41,847 bases of DNA from Oscillospiraceae bacterium. Lineage in GTDB: Bacteria; Bacillota; Clostridia; Oscillospirales; CAG-272. The stretch is taken from NCBI GenBank assembly GCA_015064685.1, contig SVRT01000022.1, positions 1-41,847 on the forward strand, read 5' to 3'. The notes under the pieces were generated by a model. The model was not told the DNA's origin and ran no database searches. It worked only from the letters and a program-made list of their open reading frames with translations. Below, piece by piece: positions 8,901 to 17,667 of this stretch (position 1 is the stretch's first letter; each line of letters starts with the position of its first letter). The position numbers were made by a program, and so were the translations under genes.

Positions 8901-10760
8901 GTGGATGAATACGGTGACACGTGGTATTTCTTCTCAAAGGGCGACGTGTACGTAGATATGACTCACTATTTCTACGAGAGTGAGTACGTAGTTGACGTAT
9001 ACGTATATATTGTGGAGGAGGAAGGCGGATCTACCGGTGGATCTACGGGCGGCGATGAAAGCGAATCCGGAAACGGTACTCTCACCTCTCCGGTATCTAC
9101 AACGACCGCATATAATGCCTGCTTGGGTCTTGCGAGCGGATCCGCATCAGCCGAGCCCTTCTACGTAAAGGGAACAGTCACAGAGATCGGACAGACGGGC
9201 AGCTATTACAAGAACGTGTATTTTACCGACGGCACGACGGAAATGCTCATTTACACTATCAATATGAGTGAGGGCATCAGCGGATTCGAGGTCGGCGACA
9301 CGATCATAGCTTACGGTTATATCAAGAACTACAATGGCACCATTGAAATGGCAACAAATCAGGGTGTTTACGTGTACGTTGTTTCAGTAGAGTCATCGGG
9401 GGGATCATCGGGTAATACCGATTCAAACCTCATGACAAATGAGGGTGCAGGCCTTCCCGAGGACAGTGATGGAGTATATGATGTAGATTTCACAAAGGGA
9501 AATTACGTTCAGAATGTAACGGAGCAGGGTTATTACATGGACGGATGCCCGACCACGGGTACTCCTGCGGTGCTTGTAATTCCCGTTGAATTCAGTGACA
9601 TTACCGCCGCTAGCAAGGGATACACTATTGAAGATCTTGAAAAGATATTCAACGGATCTGTGGGCGATACCTCTTACTACTCACTTCACGACTATTATTT
9701 CATATCGAGCTATAACAAGCTTGACCTTGACGTGACCGTGCTTGACAGCTGGTTCCGTCCCGCAAACAAGAGCAGCTACTACGCGGATGCTACGTATGAT
9801 TACTACGGCACTGAGATGAGCATAGGAGATCAGCTCATTCTCGACGAGGCGCTCGCATATCTGTCAACCGTAATGGACCTTTCCGAATTTGACTCTGACA
9901 AAAACGGAATGATAGATGCCGTTGTTATGGTAAATACGCTCGACATTGACGCTGAGGAGGAGTTCCGGTGGGCGTACAGATATTGGAACGTATATACCGA
10001 TGACGAGGGATACTATTTCGAATACGATGCCGTATCCGCGAACGACTATATATGGATGTCCTATCAGTTTATGTTTGAGGCATACGACGAGGAAACGGGC
10101 GAGGTCAACTACGACTCGACTAATCCCCTCAATCCTTATACCTTTATCCACGAGTTTGGACACGTTCTCGGAGCGGACGACTATTATGACACCTCGTACG
10201 TGACAAGTCCTATGAACGGTCTTGACGTAATGGACGCTATGGTTGGAGATCACAACCCCTACACCAAGTTCAATTACGGTTGGATAACGGATTCAAGACT
10301 CGTCGTTACCGACAGTACAGTTACGCTGACACTTGAAGCGTTTGAAAAGAGCGGAGACACCCTGATACTTGCGAGCAACTGGGACGAAAGCCTTGGAGCA
10401 TATCAGGAATATTACGTAATAATGTACTATACCGCAACGGGTCTCAACTCGGGCGAGGGAGGGTATTTCCTTCGTGACGGAGTGGTGGTATACCACATAA
10501 ATTCCACGCTTTATGCCGAGGATTACGGCGACGAGACCTACTACGACGTATATAACAACAACACCGACGTGTCGGATGAGAGCGGTACGAAGGATAATCT
10601 TGTAGAGTACGTTCAATCCTCTGCCGGCAATTACACCTATGCAGAGGGAGACACTCTTCCCGAGGTTGTTGACGACCTGGGAAACACTCTCGGATATACG
10701 TTCACAGTAGACTCCGTAACGGCAGATTGCGTAACAATAACCTTTGAAAAGATCGGATGA
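5973..10760 (+). CDS. Lipoprotein with collagen-like stalk and M6-family metalloprotease domain
   Basis: A 1595-residue lipoprotein. ATG 5973 follows TTGGAGG (5959-5965), and the lipobox FVGC places the lipidated cysteine at 22. Segments in order: three 'AVENGYTGTVEEWLLSL'-type modules (about 64-89, 99-123, 156-181); long Gly-X-Y collagen-like runs to about 545 with four LTPYIGENGNWWIG inserts; a BspA-like leucine-rich segment (about 630-745); two nearly identical OB-like domains (about 781-875 and 1035-1129) around an acidic Tyr-rich domain; and a C-terminal peptidase domain (about 1150-1595). The peptidase carries HEFGHVLGADD, with zinc ligands H1393 and H1397, catalytic E1394 and G1400, D1403, the extended M6 (immune inhibitor A-like) signature, and a downstream MDAM turn and FNYGW. 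It is expected to cut proteins outside the cell while held away from the membrane by the stalk. Substrate unknown. Confidence 0.9.
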   Translation: MKKTLLALLLVLALCLPTFVGCNGTEAQNETEKKPSDDVVEQDTTADDGNKGEDENKDYSEIYKNPYDIYEELTSKGYTGTFEEWVESLKGADGADGKSAYQLAVENGYTGTVEEWLLSLVGAPGRDGADGKDGVDGAPGKDGEDGEDGKDGLDGKSVYDLAVENGFKGTVEEWLLSLVGADGKDGVDGAPGKDGADGAPGKDGEDGKDGDKGDKGDTGAAGNGILSIEKTSSDGRVDTYTITFTDGSKTTFTITNGADGEDGKDGVDGAPGKDGVDGEDGKDGADGAPGKDGADGADGLTPYIGENGNWWIGDKDTGIKAEGKDGIDGEDGADGAPGKDGEDGEDGADGAPGKDGEDGADGLTPYIGENGNWWIGNEDTGIKAEGKDGADGADGKDGADGEDGKDGADGAPGKDGADGADGLTPYIGENGNWWIGDKDTGIKAEGKDGVDGEDGEDGADGAPGKDGADGADGLTPYIGENGNWWIGDKDTGIKAEGKDGIDGEDGADGAPGKDGADGEDGKDGADGEDGKDGADGAPGKDGEDGNGIASIEKTSSNGLVDTYTITFTDGSTTTFTVTNGDQGDKGDQGDAGVGIDKIEIVNGELIVTYTDGREVNLGAVSEGSNTSCLSFYPLPDGTYAVGVGNAKYLEKISIPSSYCGKAVTRIADEGFASMTNLVTLTIPSSVKTIDANAFYHCISLTTVIFDGESNLESVAQSAFDGCSALSEIAYSGTVDKAKALFADAFEYAQIDVCISCSNGNYYPLDDGTSGDIPVDPDNNYGTLTSPVSTTTAYNACSGLASGSASAEPFYVKGTVTEIGQTGSYYKNVYFTDGTTNMLIYTINMGEGVSGFEVGDTIIAYGYVKNYDGTIEMATNGNTFVIVVEVLTSSGSDGEPDGGDDTEEHTYTDFTSEEKAIFTESVGFVIPFIANDEYYVEEYSSEEYGEYGVNFYAFGNTTEEFEAYLELFSSYTNDGTDVDEYGDTWYFFSKGDVYVDMTHYFYESEYVVDVYVYIVEEEGGSTGGSTGGDESESGNGTLTSPVSTTTAYNACLGLASGSASAEPFYVKGTVTEIGQTGSYYKNVYFTDGTTEMLIYTINMSEGISGFEVGDTIIAYGYIKNYNGTIEMATNQGVYVYVVSVESSGGSSGNTDSNLMTNEGAGLPEDSDGVYDVDFTKGNYVQNVTEQGYYMDGCPTTGTPAVLVIPVEFSDITAASKGYTIEDLEKIFNGSVGDTSYYSLHDYYFISSYNKLDLDVTVLDSWFRPANKSSYYADATYDYYGTEMSIGDQLILDEALAYLSTVMDLSEFDSDKNGMIDAVVMVNTLDIDAEEEFRWAYRYWNVYTDDEGYYFEYDAVSANDYIWMSYQFMFEAYDEETGEVNYDSTNPLNPYTFIHEFGHVLGADDYYDTSYVTSPMNGLDVMDAMVGDHNPYTKFNYGWITDSRLVVTDSTVTLTLEAFEKSGDTLILASNWDESLGAYQEYYVIMYYTATGLNSGEGGYFLRDGVVVYHINSTLYAEDYGDETYYDVYNNNTDVSDESGTKDNLVEYVQSSAGNYTYAEGDTLPEVVDDLGNTLGYTFTVDSVTADCVTITFEKIG
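6829..7480 (+). repeat. Collagen-like coding repeats with four WWIG modules
   Basis: In-frame tandem Gly-X-Y coding repeats carrying four nearly identical copies of the LTPYIGENGNWWIG module, starting at 6870, 7059, 7239 and 7392 (spacings 189, 180 and 153 nt). Spacings are multiples of three, so gain or loss of units would keep the frame. Expect strain length variation and assembly errors here. Confidence 0.85.
8313..9359 (+). repeat. Direct 285-nt intragenic duplication (8313-8597 and 9075-9359)
   Basis: Two direct copies offset by exactly 762 nt encode the paired OB-like domains starting GTLTSPV. They are almost identical in DNA, with scattered mostly synonymous changes, and the match extends to about 8597 and 9359. 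This points to a recent duplication or ongoing gene conversion inside the metalloprotease gene. Confidence 0.9.
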
Positions 10761-10768
10761 TCTGAAAA

Positions 10769-10827
10769 AAAGCCACGGGATCCCGAGGCGAACACGTATG
10801 TGTTCACTTGAAGGATCCCGTGGCTTT
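10769..10827. terminator. Bidirectional intrinsic terminator
   Basis: A perfect 15-bp stem (10769-10783 with 10813-10827, core GCCACGGGATCC) encloses a second small hairpin GAACAC-GTAT-GTGTTC (10790-10805). There is an A-run on the left and a T-rich tract on the right. It serves the convergent genes ending at 10760 (plus) and 10840 (minus). Confidence 0.9.
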
Positions 10828-10839
10828 ATTATGCAAAAA

Positions 10840-12213
10840 TTACTTTATTTCGATCGTAATTCCGTTTGTGCTGTCCTGGGTGTTCGTTACGGTGAAGGCA
10901 ACCGTCTCGCCCTCGCCCTCAAGAGTGAGGGTAAGAGTGCCGTTTGCGTCGGGGGTGTATGTCGTTCCGCCAACGGTTACGCTTACGTTTTCATCATATA
11001 TGGTAAGCGTTTTGCCGACCTCGGCGGTAAAGACGAGCGATGCACCCTCGCGTGCAGAGTAATCTACCGTTTCCTTAATAACGGGAACGGGATCAGCCTC
11101 GGTTGCAGTATAGCATCTGAGAGCTATGTCAACCGTGACCTGGTTTTTGTCGTCTGTGGAGGCAACCGAAATTCTGATAGCATCGCCACTTGAGACCGCG
11201 ATGTATTCACCGGCAGAGCCTGCGGTCAATGCAGATACGGCGTTTGTTGCAGTATTTGTAAGAGCAATGTTGTTATAAACGCTTTGAGAGGAAACGAGAA
11301 GCACACCATCCTTATCCGCAGTCCAGAGGTAATGGATCGCCTCGCCTGCGGGCACGGTAACGATGGCCGAGCTTTCTTCAAGAACGATGGGATTGTCCAT
11401 CGATCCGAGAGGAGAAACAAGCTCCATAAGTGTTTCGATCTTCTCGCTTGAGTTGTTCTTGATGGAGAAGCTTGTCACCTGTCCCATCTCAGGCTCGAGA
11501 ACTACAGTTACTACACCGTTGACTGCGGTATAGGTATTTCCGTTATATGTAATGGAAATGTTTTCGTTCTTTATCTCAACGTGTCTTGAGATCGCGCCGC
11601 GGTAGTTGAAATAAAGCTCGGAATTTGCTTCGATCGAGACAGATGTCACGTCCTCGGAAATGAAGAAGGGCTTTTGAGCCGAGCCGTCGGGATTGTTGTC
11701 AATAACTAAGAGCGTGACATCGGTAACGTCCTCTGTGATCTCGACCTCAAAGGCATCGGGGAAGCATCCTGCGGGGAGAGTGTCAAAGTCGTAGGATATC
11801 GCGTAGACACTTGCCTTGAGCGAAGCCTTTGCCTTTCCGTCCTCGCCGCTTGTGAGAGTGATCTCACTTCCGTTTGCGCTGAGTGTAAACGTAGCGCCCG
11901 AAATAACGTCGCCGTTATCGAGCTTTATTAAGAATGTGTATTCCTTGTTCGCAGGAATTACGACCTCTTCGCCGTCGTCAAAGTCTGCGCCGCAGCTGTC
12001 ACATTTTTTGTCGTCATCAGCATCCTTGTGCGAGTCGCAAGCCTTTGTTTCATCTCCGTCGGTGAATGATGCGGAGCAGCTGTCGCACTTGCCGTCGTCG
12101 TTGGCGTCTCTGTGCGATTTGCAGGTCACATCGTCCTTTTTGTCACAAGCGAAAAGAGCGACGGAGCAAAGAATGACCGTGAGCGCAAGAAAAAGCGCAA
12201 ATATTCTTTTCAT
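10840..12213 (-). CDS. Lipoprotein with two Asp/Cys motifs and Ig-like/PPC-like domains
   Basis: A 457-residue lipoprotein: hydrophobic signal with lipobox LFAC, lipidated C23. ATG 12213 is chosen over a TTG nine bases upstream because it gives a standard signal peptide; AAGGAG lies 12 nt upstream, somewhat far. After the anchor come two copies of a D-x-[ND]-D-x-K-C-D-S-C motif (near residues 37-47 and 64-76). Next is an Ig-like module ending in TLPAGC, resembling the peptide-friendly CNA-B/prealbumin fold. Three or so beta-rich domains follow that look like PPC or related bacterial beta-sandwiches, the last with a Gly/Thr-rich end. No catalytic motif is seen. The Ig-like module resembles one in the lipoprotein encoded at 20331-21869. 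Likely a surface binding or structural protein. Confidence 0.8.
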   Translation of the reverse strand: MKRIFALFLALTVILCSVALFACDKKDDVTCKSHRDANDDGKCDSCSASFTDGDETKACDSHKDADDDKKCDSCGADFDDGEEVVIPANKEYTFLIKLDNGDVISGATFTLSANGSEITLTSGEDGKAKASLKASVYAISYDFDTLPAGCFPDAFEVEITEDVTDVTLLVIDNNPDGSAQKPFFISEDVTSVSIEANSELYFNYRGAISRHVEIKNENISITYNGNTYTAVNGVVTVVLEPEMGQVTSFSIKNNSSEKIETLMELVSPLGSMDNPIVLEESSAIVTVPAGEAIHYLWTADKDGVLLVSSQSVYNNIALTNTATNAVSALTAGSAGEYIAVSSGDAIRISVASTDDKNQVTVDIALRCYTATEADPVPVIKETVDYSAREGASLVFTAEVGKTLTIYDENVSVTVGGTTYTPDANGTLTLTLEGEGETVAFTVTNTQDSTNGITIEIK

Positions 12214-12251
12214 ATCAAACAAAATCTCCTTGACTATTCGAAATATAGATA

Positions 12252-12280
12252 ATTATACCACCGTTTTCCGGATATTGCAA
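12252..12280 (-). promoter_or_regulatory. Promoter of the minus-strand lipoprotein
   Basis: On the minus strand TTGCAA (12280-12275), 17-nt spacer, TATAAT (12257-12252) with an extended TGG. The start point would be roughly 30 nt before the ATG at 12213. Confidence 0.7.
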
Positions 12281-12330
12281 GAGGTTTTAAAAAATATGCC
12301 CTTATCATTGTTATATATAAGATAAATATA

Positions 12331-12360
12331 TTGACAATAGCGCGCAAAATGTGATATAAT
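12331..12360 (+). promoter_or_regulatory. Promoter of the MoxR/VWA operon
   Basis: TTGACA (12331-12336), 18-nt spacer, TATAAT (12355-12360) with extended TGA. The predicted start, about 12367, gives a very short leader before AAGGAG (12381-12386) and the first ATG at 12392. It is the only strong promoter seen for the six-gene run to 21869. Confidence 0.85.
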
Positions 12361-12391
12361 ATTATGATTAATGACTTCTGAAGGAGAAAAA

Positions 12392-13930
12392 ATGAAAGGG
12401 AATTTTTTGAAATTCAAGCGCAAGCTTTTGTTAGCTCGAATATTCAAGTCTCTCTTGGCAGCACTTTCCGTGGGCGCGATCGCAGGCGGGGTATGTCTGG
12501 GACTTTCAAGGCTTGCGATAGTCGGCTTTGAGCCGATGCTTTCTCTTCCTATCGGGGCAGGCGCATTTTTGTTGACGTTTATCATATTTTATCTTTCGCT
12601 GAGAACCTCTGATAAGAAGCTTGCGCGCAGACTCGACTCTGATTTTGCGCTTCACGAAAAGGTGCAGACCGCACTTGCATTTGAGGGTGAGTCGGGCGGC
12701 ATGATAGAGCTGCAGAGAGAGGATGCGGAGGAAACGCTGAAGGGTATCCGAACAAGGCGCTTTAAGGTGAGACGCGTGTGGATATACGTTCTTGCACTGC
12801 TCTTGGGCGCAGCAGTTCTTGTGAGCGGATATCTCGCGCCAAATAAAAGAGATTACGTGCCTCCAGAGGTGATCGTCCCATTTGAGATAAGCGAGGTGCA
12901 GATCGCGGGAATAGAGGAGCTAATAAAGTTCGTCGACAGCTCACAGATGGAGGATCCGCATAAAACCGAGATCTCGGATGCACTCAAGGTATTGCTCGAG
13001 GAGCTTAAGGCGGCAACGACAGAGCCTGAGATGCAGGCGTCTCTCGCCACCGCGCTTACCGCTATCACAGAGGCAACGTACGATTCGTCCTCAATGACCG
13101 AGATACTCAACGCGATGTGGAATAGCTCTGACGAGCAGGTAAGGCTTTTGGCAAAGGCACTCAACACAAGCAGCTGGAGCGATCCCGATTGGGGAGACTA
13201 TGCGGAAAAATACAGTGAATATCGCGCGTCGTTTGACGTCGTTGGCGACAGTGATGAGGAGCTTAGTGAGGAGGATAAAGTCCTCAGGCTCAAATGGATG
13301 CTTGAAAACTTTGCCTTGAAGACGGGTAACGCGCTCGTTGCATCAAAGATACCGCAGACCGATCCGCTCTATACGTCACTCAATAAGCTTGTAAGCGTTG
13401 GAGCGCTTAGCGAGAACGGAGATGCGGTAAACGGTTTTTCCGCGATTGCCGCGGAAATGGACGGAAAGACGTACAGCGAAACGATGTCTGATGTCGATGG
13501 GATACTTGATATTATGACCGACGAGCTTTATGCGGTCATATCACAGCAAAAGATCAACACAAACGTCGGTGAATATACACTCAAAAAGCTCTCAGCGCTC
13601 TTCGCTGTCCCGATCCCCGCATTTGAAAGACCTGAATTTTCAAAGAATAGCGAGAGCTCGGGAAATATCGGAGAGGATCATGAGAACGACGAGGACGGAC
13701 CCGTCGGAGGAGGAGTCGGAGAGGGAGTCGTATTCGGAAGCGACGATCTCGTGCTGAATCCCCTCACGGGCGAATACGTCGAGTACGGTGAGCTGTACGC
13801 GATATACAACACACTTATGATAGAAAAGCTCGGTGACGATAAGTACGGATACACCGAGGAACAGAAAAAAGCGATTGAAAAATACTTTGCCTTGCTTTAC
13901 GGCGGCTTTAAGGATGAGGAAGGAAAATAA
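12392..13930 (+). CDS. DUF4175-like membrane protein, first gene of the MoxR/VWA operon
   Basis: 512 residues from ATG 12392 (AAGGAG five bases upstream); an upstream in-frame ATG at 12371 lacks a ribosome site. Membrane helices are visible at about 18-44, 49-70 and 129-148. Between the second and third lies 'ARRLDSDFALHEKVQTALAF' (78-97), which matches the signature of DUF4175-type proteins found with MoxR and BatA genes. The rest is a long, mostly alpha-helical acidic region outside or at the membrane face, with a Gly/Glu-rich linker near 425-445 and a charged helical tail. It stops one base before the MoxR start codon, indicating tight coupling. It is probably a membrane scaffold or client adaptor of the system; no enzymatic motif is seen. 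Confidence 0.75.
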   Translation: MKGNFLKFKRKLLLARIFKSLLAALSVGAIAGGVCLGLSRLAIVGFEPMLSLPIGAGAFLLTFIIFYLSLRTSDKKLARRLDSDFALHEKVQTALAFEGESGGMIELQREDAEETLKGIRTRRFKVRRVWIYVLALLLGAAVLVSGYLAPNKRDYVPPEVIVPFEISEVQIAGIEELIKFVDSSQMEDPHKTEISDALKVLLEELKAATTEPEMQASLATALTAITEATYDSSSMTEILNAMWNSSDEQVRLLAKALNTSSWSDPDWGDYAEKYSEYRASFDVVGDSDEELSEEDKVLRLKWMLENFALKTGNALVASKIPQTDPLYTSLNKLVSVGALSENGDAVNGFSAIAAEMDGKTYSETMSDVDGILDIMTDELYAVISQQKINTNVGEYTLKKLSALFAVPIPAFERPEFSKNSESSGNIGEDHENDEDGPVGGGVGEGVVFGSDDLVLNPLTGEYVEYGELYAIYNTLMIEKLGDDKYGYTEEQKKAIEKYFALLYGGFKDEEGK

Positions 13931-14935
13931 ATGAGTAACATTACAGAAACGGTAAGTAACGAAAAGGTAGCGGTATTCAGCGAGAAGATCTCCGCTATTA
14001 AGAGAGAATTAGCAAAGGACGTCGTAGGACAGGAGACAATAATAGAGAACGTAATAATCGCAATCGTGGCAGGCGGCAACGTACTGCTCGAGGGTGTTCC
14101 CGGAGTTGGAAAGACGCGTCTTGTTCGCTCGCTCGGACGAGCGCTCGACCTTCCTTTCTCGAGAATACAGTTTACCCCCGACCTTATGCCCTCCGATATC
14201 ACGGGTACGAATATCATCGAGAAGGACGAGAACGGAAGACTCAATACCGTGTTCCGCGAGGGACCGATATTTGCAAATCTCGTGCTTGCGGATGAGATAA
14301 ACAGAGCAACTCCCAAAACGCAGTCCGCGATGCTCGAGGTAATGCAGGAGCATAAGATCACGGTTGGCAATCAGTCGTACAGCCTTGCCGAGCCCTTCTT
14401 CGTATTGGCAACCGAGAATCCGATCGAGCAGGACGGTACGTATCCGCTTCCCGAGGCGCAGATGGACAGATTTATGTTCAAGCTCATAATGAAGTTCCCT
14501 GGAGACGAGGAGCTTGTTGATATCGTTAAGATGACGCAGGTTACTATGCTTGAGACAGCCTGCGCGGCTATCAGCGGTCCTGAGATCCTTGAGATGAGAG
14601 AGCTTGCAAACAAGGTTCCCGTAACAGACGACGTGATCCACTACGCGATCCGAATCGTATCGGGAACACACCCCGAGCTTGACGGTGCAAACGGAACGGC
14701 AAAGAAGTACGTCAAGTACGGAGCTTCTCCAAGAGCGGCGCAAGCGCTTATCACCGCTGCAAAGGTCCGCGCTCTTATGGACGGACGCTACAACGTGTCC
14801 TACGAGGATATAAACGCGCTTGCATTCCCCGTACTCAGACACAGAATTAAGATCAACTACACCGCGATAAACGACAGGCTTTCGGTTGATGACGTAATTG
14901 AAATGATTTTGAAGGAAGCAAAAAAGGGTCGTTAA
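13931..14935 (+). CDS. MoxR-family AAA+ ATPase
   Basis: 334 residues. Walker A is GVPGVGKT at 55-62 and Walker B is LVLADE with D121/E122; the region after it (INRATPKTQSAMLEVMQE) and the sensor stretch FVLATENPIEQDGTYPLPEA are classic MoxR. The C-terminal lid contains GASPRAAQAL and the tail FPVLRHRI. MoxR ATPases act as chaperones that remodel or help insert metal into partner proteins, usually partners with VWA domains, and three such partners follow at once. The ATG is adjacent to the previous stop codon with AGGAAGGA upstream, so expression is translationally coupled. Function as a MoxR ATPase is firm; its client is unknown. Confidence 0.97.
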   Translation: MSNITETVSNEKVAVFSEKISAIKRELAKDVVGQETIIENVIIAIVAGGNVLLEGVPGVGKTRLVRSLGRALDLPFSRIQFTPDLMPSDITGTNIIEKDENGRLNTVFREGPIFANLVLADEINRATPKTQSAMLEVMQEHKITVGNQSYSLAEPFFVLATENPIEQDGTYPLPEAQMDRFMFKLIMKFPGDEELVDIVKMTQVTMLETACAAISGPEILEMRELANKVPVTDDVIHYAIRIVSGTHPELDGANGTAKKYVKYGASPRAAQALITAAKVRALMDGRYNVSYEDINALAFPVLRHRIKINYTAINDRLSVDDVIEMILKEAKKGR

Positions 14936-15823
14936 ATGAAAAAAATGGTAATCGACGAGGCGTTCTTAGGAGAGCTTGAATCCCTCCAGACGCTATTAAA
15001 GAACAATATAGCCGGATCCTTTGGCGGCAACCGCCGAAGCAAGAATCTCGGCTCGTCGTGCGAATTTGCGGATTACCGGGACTACGTAGCGGGCGATGAC
15101 GTCACCAAGATAGATTGGAACGCATACGCCAGGTTTGACAAGCTTTACGAGAAGCTCTATTATGATGAGCGCCAGATGCACACGAGAATATACATCGACG
15201 TAAGCCACTCGATGAATCACGGTATCGATGCGGAGAAGGCGGAGCAGGCGATAAGGATCGCCGCCGCGTTCGCGTATCTTTCGGTGTGTGAGATGGACAA
15301 GGTCTCCATCTACGCTATGAGGGGTGATGAGCTTGAGGAGGTCGTTTCGTCAATGGTCGGAAAGGACTCCTACCTCAATTGCATCAACAACCTCAACAAC
15401 ATCGAGTTTTCGGGTGAAGCTAGGATAAGCGAGGCGATAGTGCCGTCAAACGTCGGAAGAGGAGACGGATTTTCGATAATAATTTCGGACTATCTGACCG
15501 ATGAAAACTACGAGGACGCGATAAATAAGCTTTGCGAGCAGAGAAGAGACGTTCTTTGCATACAGATACTCTCGCGTGAGGAGCTTAATCCCCAGGTGAG
15601 AGGAAGGATGCACCTGCTCGACTCCGAGAATTCGGAGAGATTTTTCCGCAAAAAGATAGATCAGGACGTAGTACGCGCCTATAAGGATGCCTTGAAATAC
15701 GTAACTGACAGAATAAGACTCTACTGTGAGTCTCGCGGCGCAAATTATATGATGGTAGCGGCTCACGAGCCGATAGCGAGCATCTTCTTCGGAAGACTGT
15801 CGGATATGGAGGTGACGAAATGA
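14936..15823 (+). CDS. DUF58 domain protein (VWA-like partner of MoxR)
   Basis: 295 residues starting directly after the MoxR stop. The DUF58 signature EFADYRDYVAGDDVTKIDW spans about 43-61, followed by NAYAR and DKLYEKLYYDE. A VWA-like fold begins at 85 with a MIDAS-type DVSHS (D88, S90, S92), but the later MIDAS residues are less clear, so metal binding is uncertain. There is no signal peptide or membrane helix, so it is probably cytoplasmic, bridging MoxR to the membrane VWA proteins. The last four bases (ATGA) overlap the next gene's start. Family assignment is firm; mechanism is inferred. Confidence 0.95.
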   Translation: MKKMVIDEAFLGELESLQTLLKNNIAGSFGGNRRSKNLGSSCEFADYRDYVAGDDVTKIDWNAYARFDKLYEKLYYDERQMHTRIYIDVSHSMNHGIDAEKAEQAIRIAAAFAYLSVCEMDKVSIYAMRGDELEEVVSSMVGKDSYLNCINNLNNIEFSGEARISEAIVPSNVGRGDGFSIIISDYLTDENYEDAINKLCEQRRDVLCIQILSREELNPQVRGRMHLLDSENSERFFRKKIDQDVVRAYKDALKYVTDRIRLYCESRGANYMMVAAHEPIASIFFGRLSDMEVTK

Positions 15824-17667
15824 CCTTCTTATTCCCGCTCGGACTTATCGGACTTGTCGGAGTGCCGATAATAATCATCATCTACATACTGAAAAACAAG
15901 TATAACGAGCAGACCGTCACATCAACGTATCTCTGGGAGCTCAGTGAGCGCTTTTTCAAGAGACGAAACCCCTTGAGCGGTCTGACGGGCATTATCAGCC
16001 TTATCTTGCAGATCTTGACCGTCATCGTGATCTCTCTGCTCATAGCCCGTCCGATATTCACGATACCCGATAGCGCGGGCGAGTACTGCTTTGTGCTCGA
16101 CGCGTCGGGAAGTATGAACATGAACGACGGCAAGGAAAGCCGATTTGAGCGCGCAAAGGACGAGATCTCCGAGGTCATCAAGGACGCGAAGCTCGGAAGC
16201 ACCTTTACGCTCGTTACCGTGGGAGACGAGACCGCGGTAGCGTACGAGAGAATAAGCGATAAGGATCTCGCTCTCGATATGCTCGAGGAGCTTGAATGTG
16301 CCGACGTCGAGGTCGATTATTCCGAGGCTATGGCGCACGCGCAGAGGTTTTTTGACAAGAATCCGTCGTTTTCTGTTTATTTTGTTACGGATATGACGGT
16401 AAACGAGCATAAGAACGTTCAGATAATCAACGTAAGCTCGCAAAATGACAAGAATTATTCGATAGGTGACGTAAGCAGTACCTTCCTTGGCGGTGAGCTT
16501 TCGGTAAACGCGAGCGTTACCTCCTATACGACTGACGAGACGCTTGAGATAGCGCTTTACCTCGACGGAAACGATAAGGTGGCAAAGACCGAGCGCATCT
16601 CGGTCAAGGCAGGGGAAAAGACCCCCGTTACACTCACGTGTAAGACAGAGGAGTACGATTCCTTCCGAATCGTTATCAAAAATAGCGATTCGCTTGCCGC
16701 AGATAACGAGTTTGTAAGCTATAACCTTAAAAACGAGACGTCATACAGCGTGCTTATCGTAAGTGAGACGCCGTTCTTCTTGCAGGCGGCGCTCGACGTC
16801 CTGACAGACGCAAGGGTAGACACAGTCGAGCCCGATCAGTATAATGGAGAGAGTGACTACGGTCTTTATATCTTCCATTCCTACACCCCCGAGTCACTTC
16901 CCGACGCGGCGGTGTGGCTGATAAATTCAAGCGAGAATATCGACGACTCGGGCTTCGGCGCGAGAGGAGTTATCGAGCTTGAGGAGCCCTCGGAGATAGA
17001 GAAAACGGCATCAACGTCCTCAGTTGCGGGAAAGCTCCTCACGGGCGTGTACGGCAAAGATATTTATATTTCCGAGTACGTAAAGTACAGCGGAATGTAT
17101 ACGAGATTTACAACGCTTTTCTCGTACGATTCAAATCCTCTGATCTTCGCGGGAGTAAACGGACTCGGTAACCGCGAGGTTGTCATAGGCTTTGATCTTC
17201 ACAAGGCGGACTTCTCGCTCTCCGCGGACTTTGTTCCTCTGCTTGGAAATCTTCTTGAATATTCCTGCCCAGATATACTTGAAAGGTCGGGATACACGTG
17301 CGGCGAGGAGGTAGAGATAAACCTCACCGCGAACATTAAAAACGTAAAGGCGATCGCCCCCGACGGCGAGGAGCTTTACATTGATACATCAACGGATATT
17401 GGCGTCTTTGAGCTTGACAGAGCGGGAACGTATACGGTAAAGCTTCTGGCATCGGGCGTAGAAAAGACCTATCGGGTCTATTCGGGCGCGCCTCTGTCGG
17501 AGAGCGACCCCGTGCAGAGCGAGGAGAGCTTCTCGCTTGTCGGTGAGCAGCAGTATGAGAGGACCGACGGTCAGTTTGACCCCATGATCATTCTCTTTAT
17601 CTGCCTTGCCTTGATATTTATTGCGGATTGGATGGTGTACTGTTATGAAAAATATCAGCTTCGATAA
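15820..17667 (+). CDS. BatA-like membrane protein with VWA domain
   Basis: 615 residues. An N-terminal BatA-type pair of helices (about 3-24 and 55-77) is followed at once by a VWA domain with the MIDAS start DASGS (D94, S96, S98). Behind it lie a beta-rich middle region and a C-terminal region that resembles a class I glutamine-amidotransferase-like fold without obvious catalytic residues. A last membrane helix (about 589-606) ends in a short basic tail. The bulk between helices should be outside the membrane. The gene overlaps the upstream DUF58 gene by 4 nt and the downstream gene by 23 nt. Expected to be a membrane partner of the MoxR ATPase. Confidence 0.9.
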   Translation: MTFLFPLGLIGLVGVPIIIIIYILKNKYNEQTVTSTYLWELSERFFKRRNPLSGLTGIISLILQILTVIVISLLIARPIFTIPDSAGEYCFVLDASGSMNMNDGKESRFERAKDEISEVIKDAKLGSTFTLVTVGDETAVAYERISDKDLALDMLEELECADVEVDYSEAMAHAQRFFDKNPSFSVYFVTDMTVNEHKNVQIINVSSQNDKNYSIGDVSSTFLGGELSVNASVTSYTTDETLEIALYLDGNDKVAKTERISVKAGEKTPVTLTCKTEEYDSFRIVIKNSDSLAADNEFVSYNLKNETSYSVLIVSETPFFLQAALDVLTDARVDTVEPDQYNGESDYGLYIFHSYTPESLPDAAVWLINSSENIDDSGFGARGVIELEEPSEIEKTASTSSVAGKLLTGVYGKDIYISEYVKYSGMYTRFTTLFSYDSNPLIFAGVNGLGNREVVIGFDLHKADFSLSADFVPLLGNLLEYSCPDILERSGYTCGEEVEINLTANIKNVKAIAPDGEELYIDTSTDIGVFELDRAGTYTVKLLASGVEKTYRVYSGAPLSESDPVQSEESFSLVGEQQYERTDGQFDPMIILFICLALIFIADWMVYCYEKYQLR

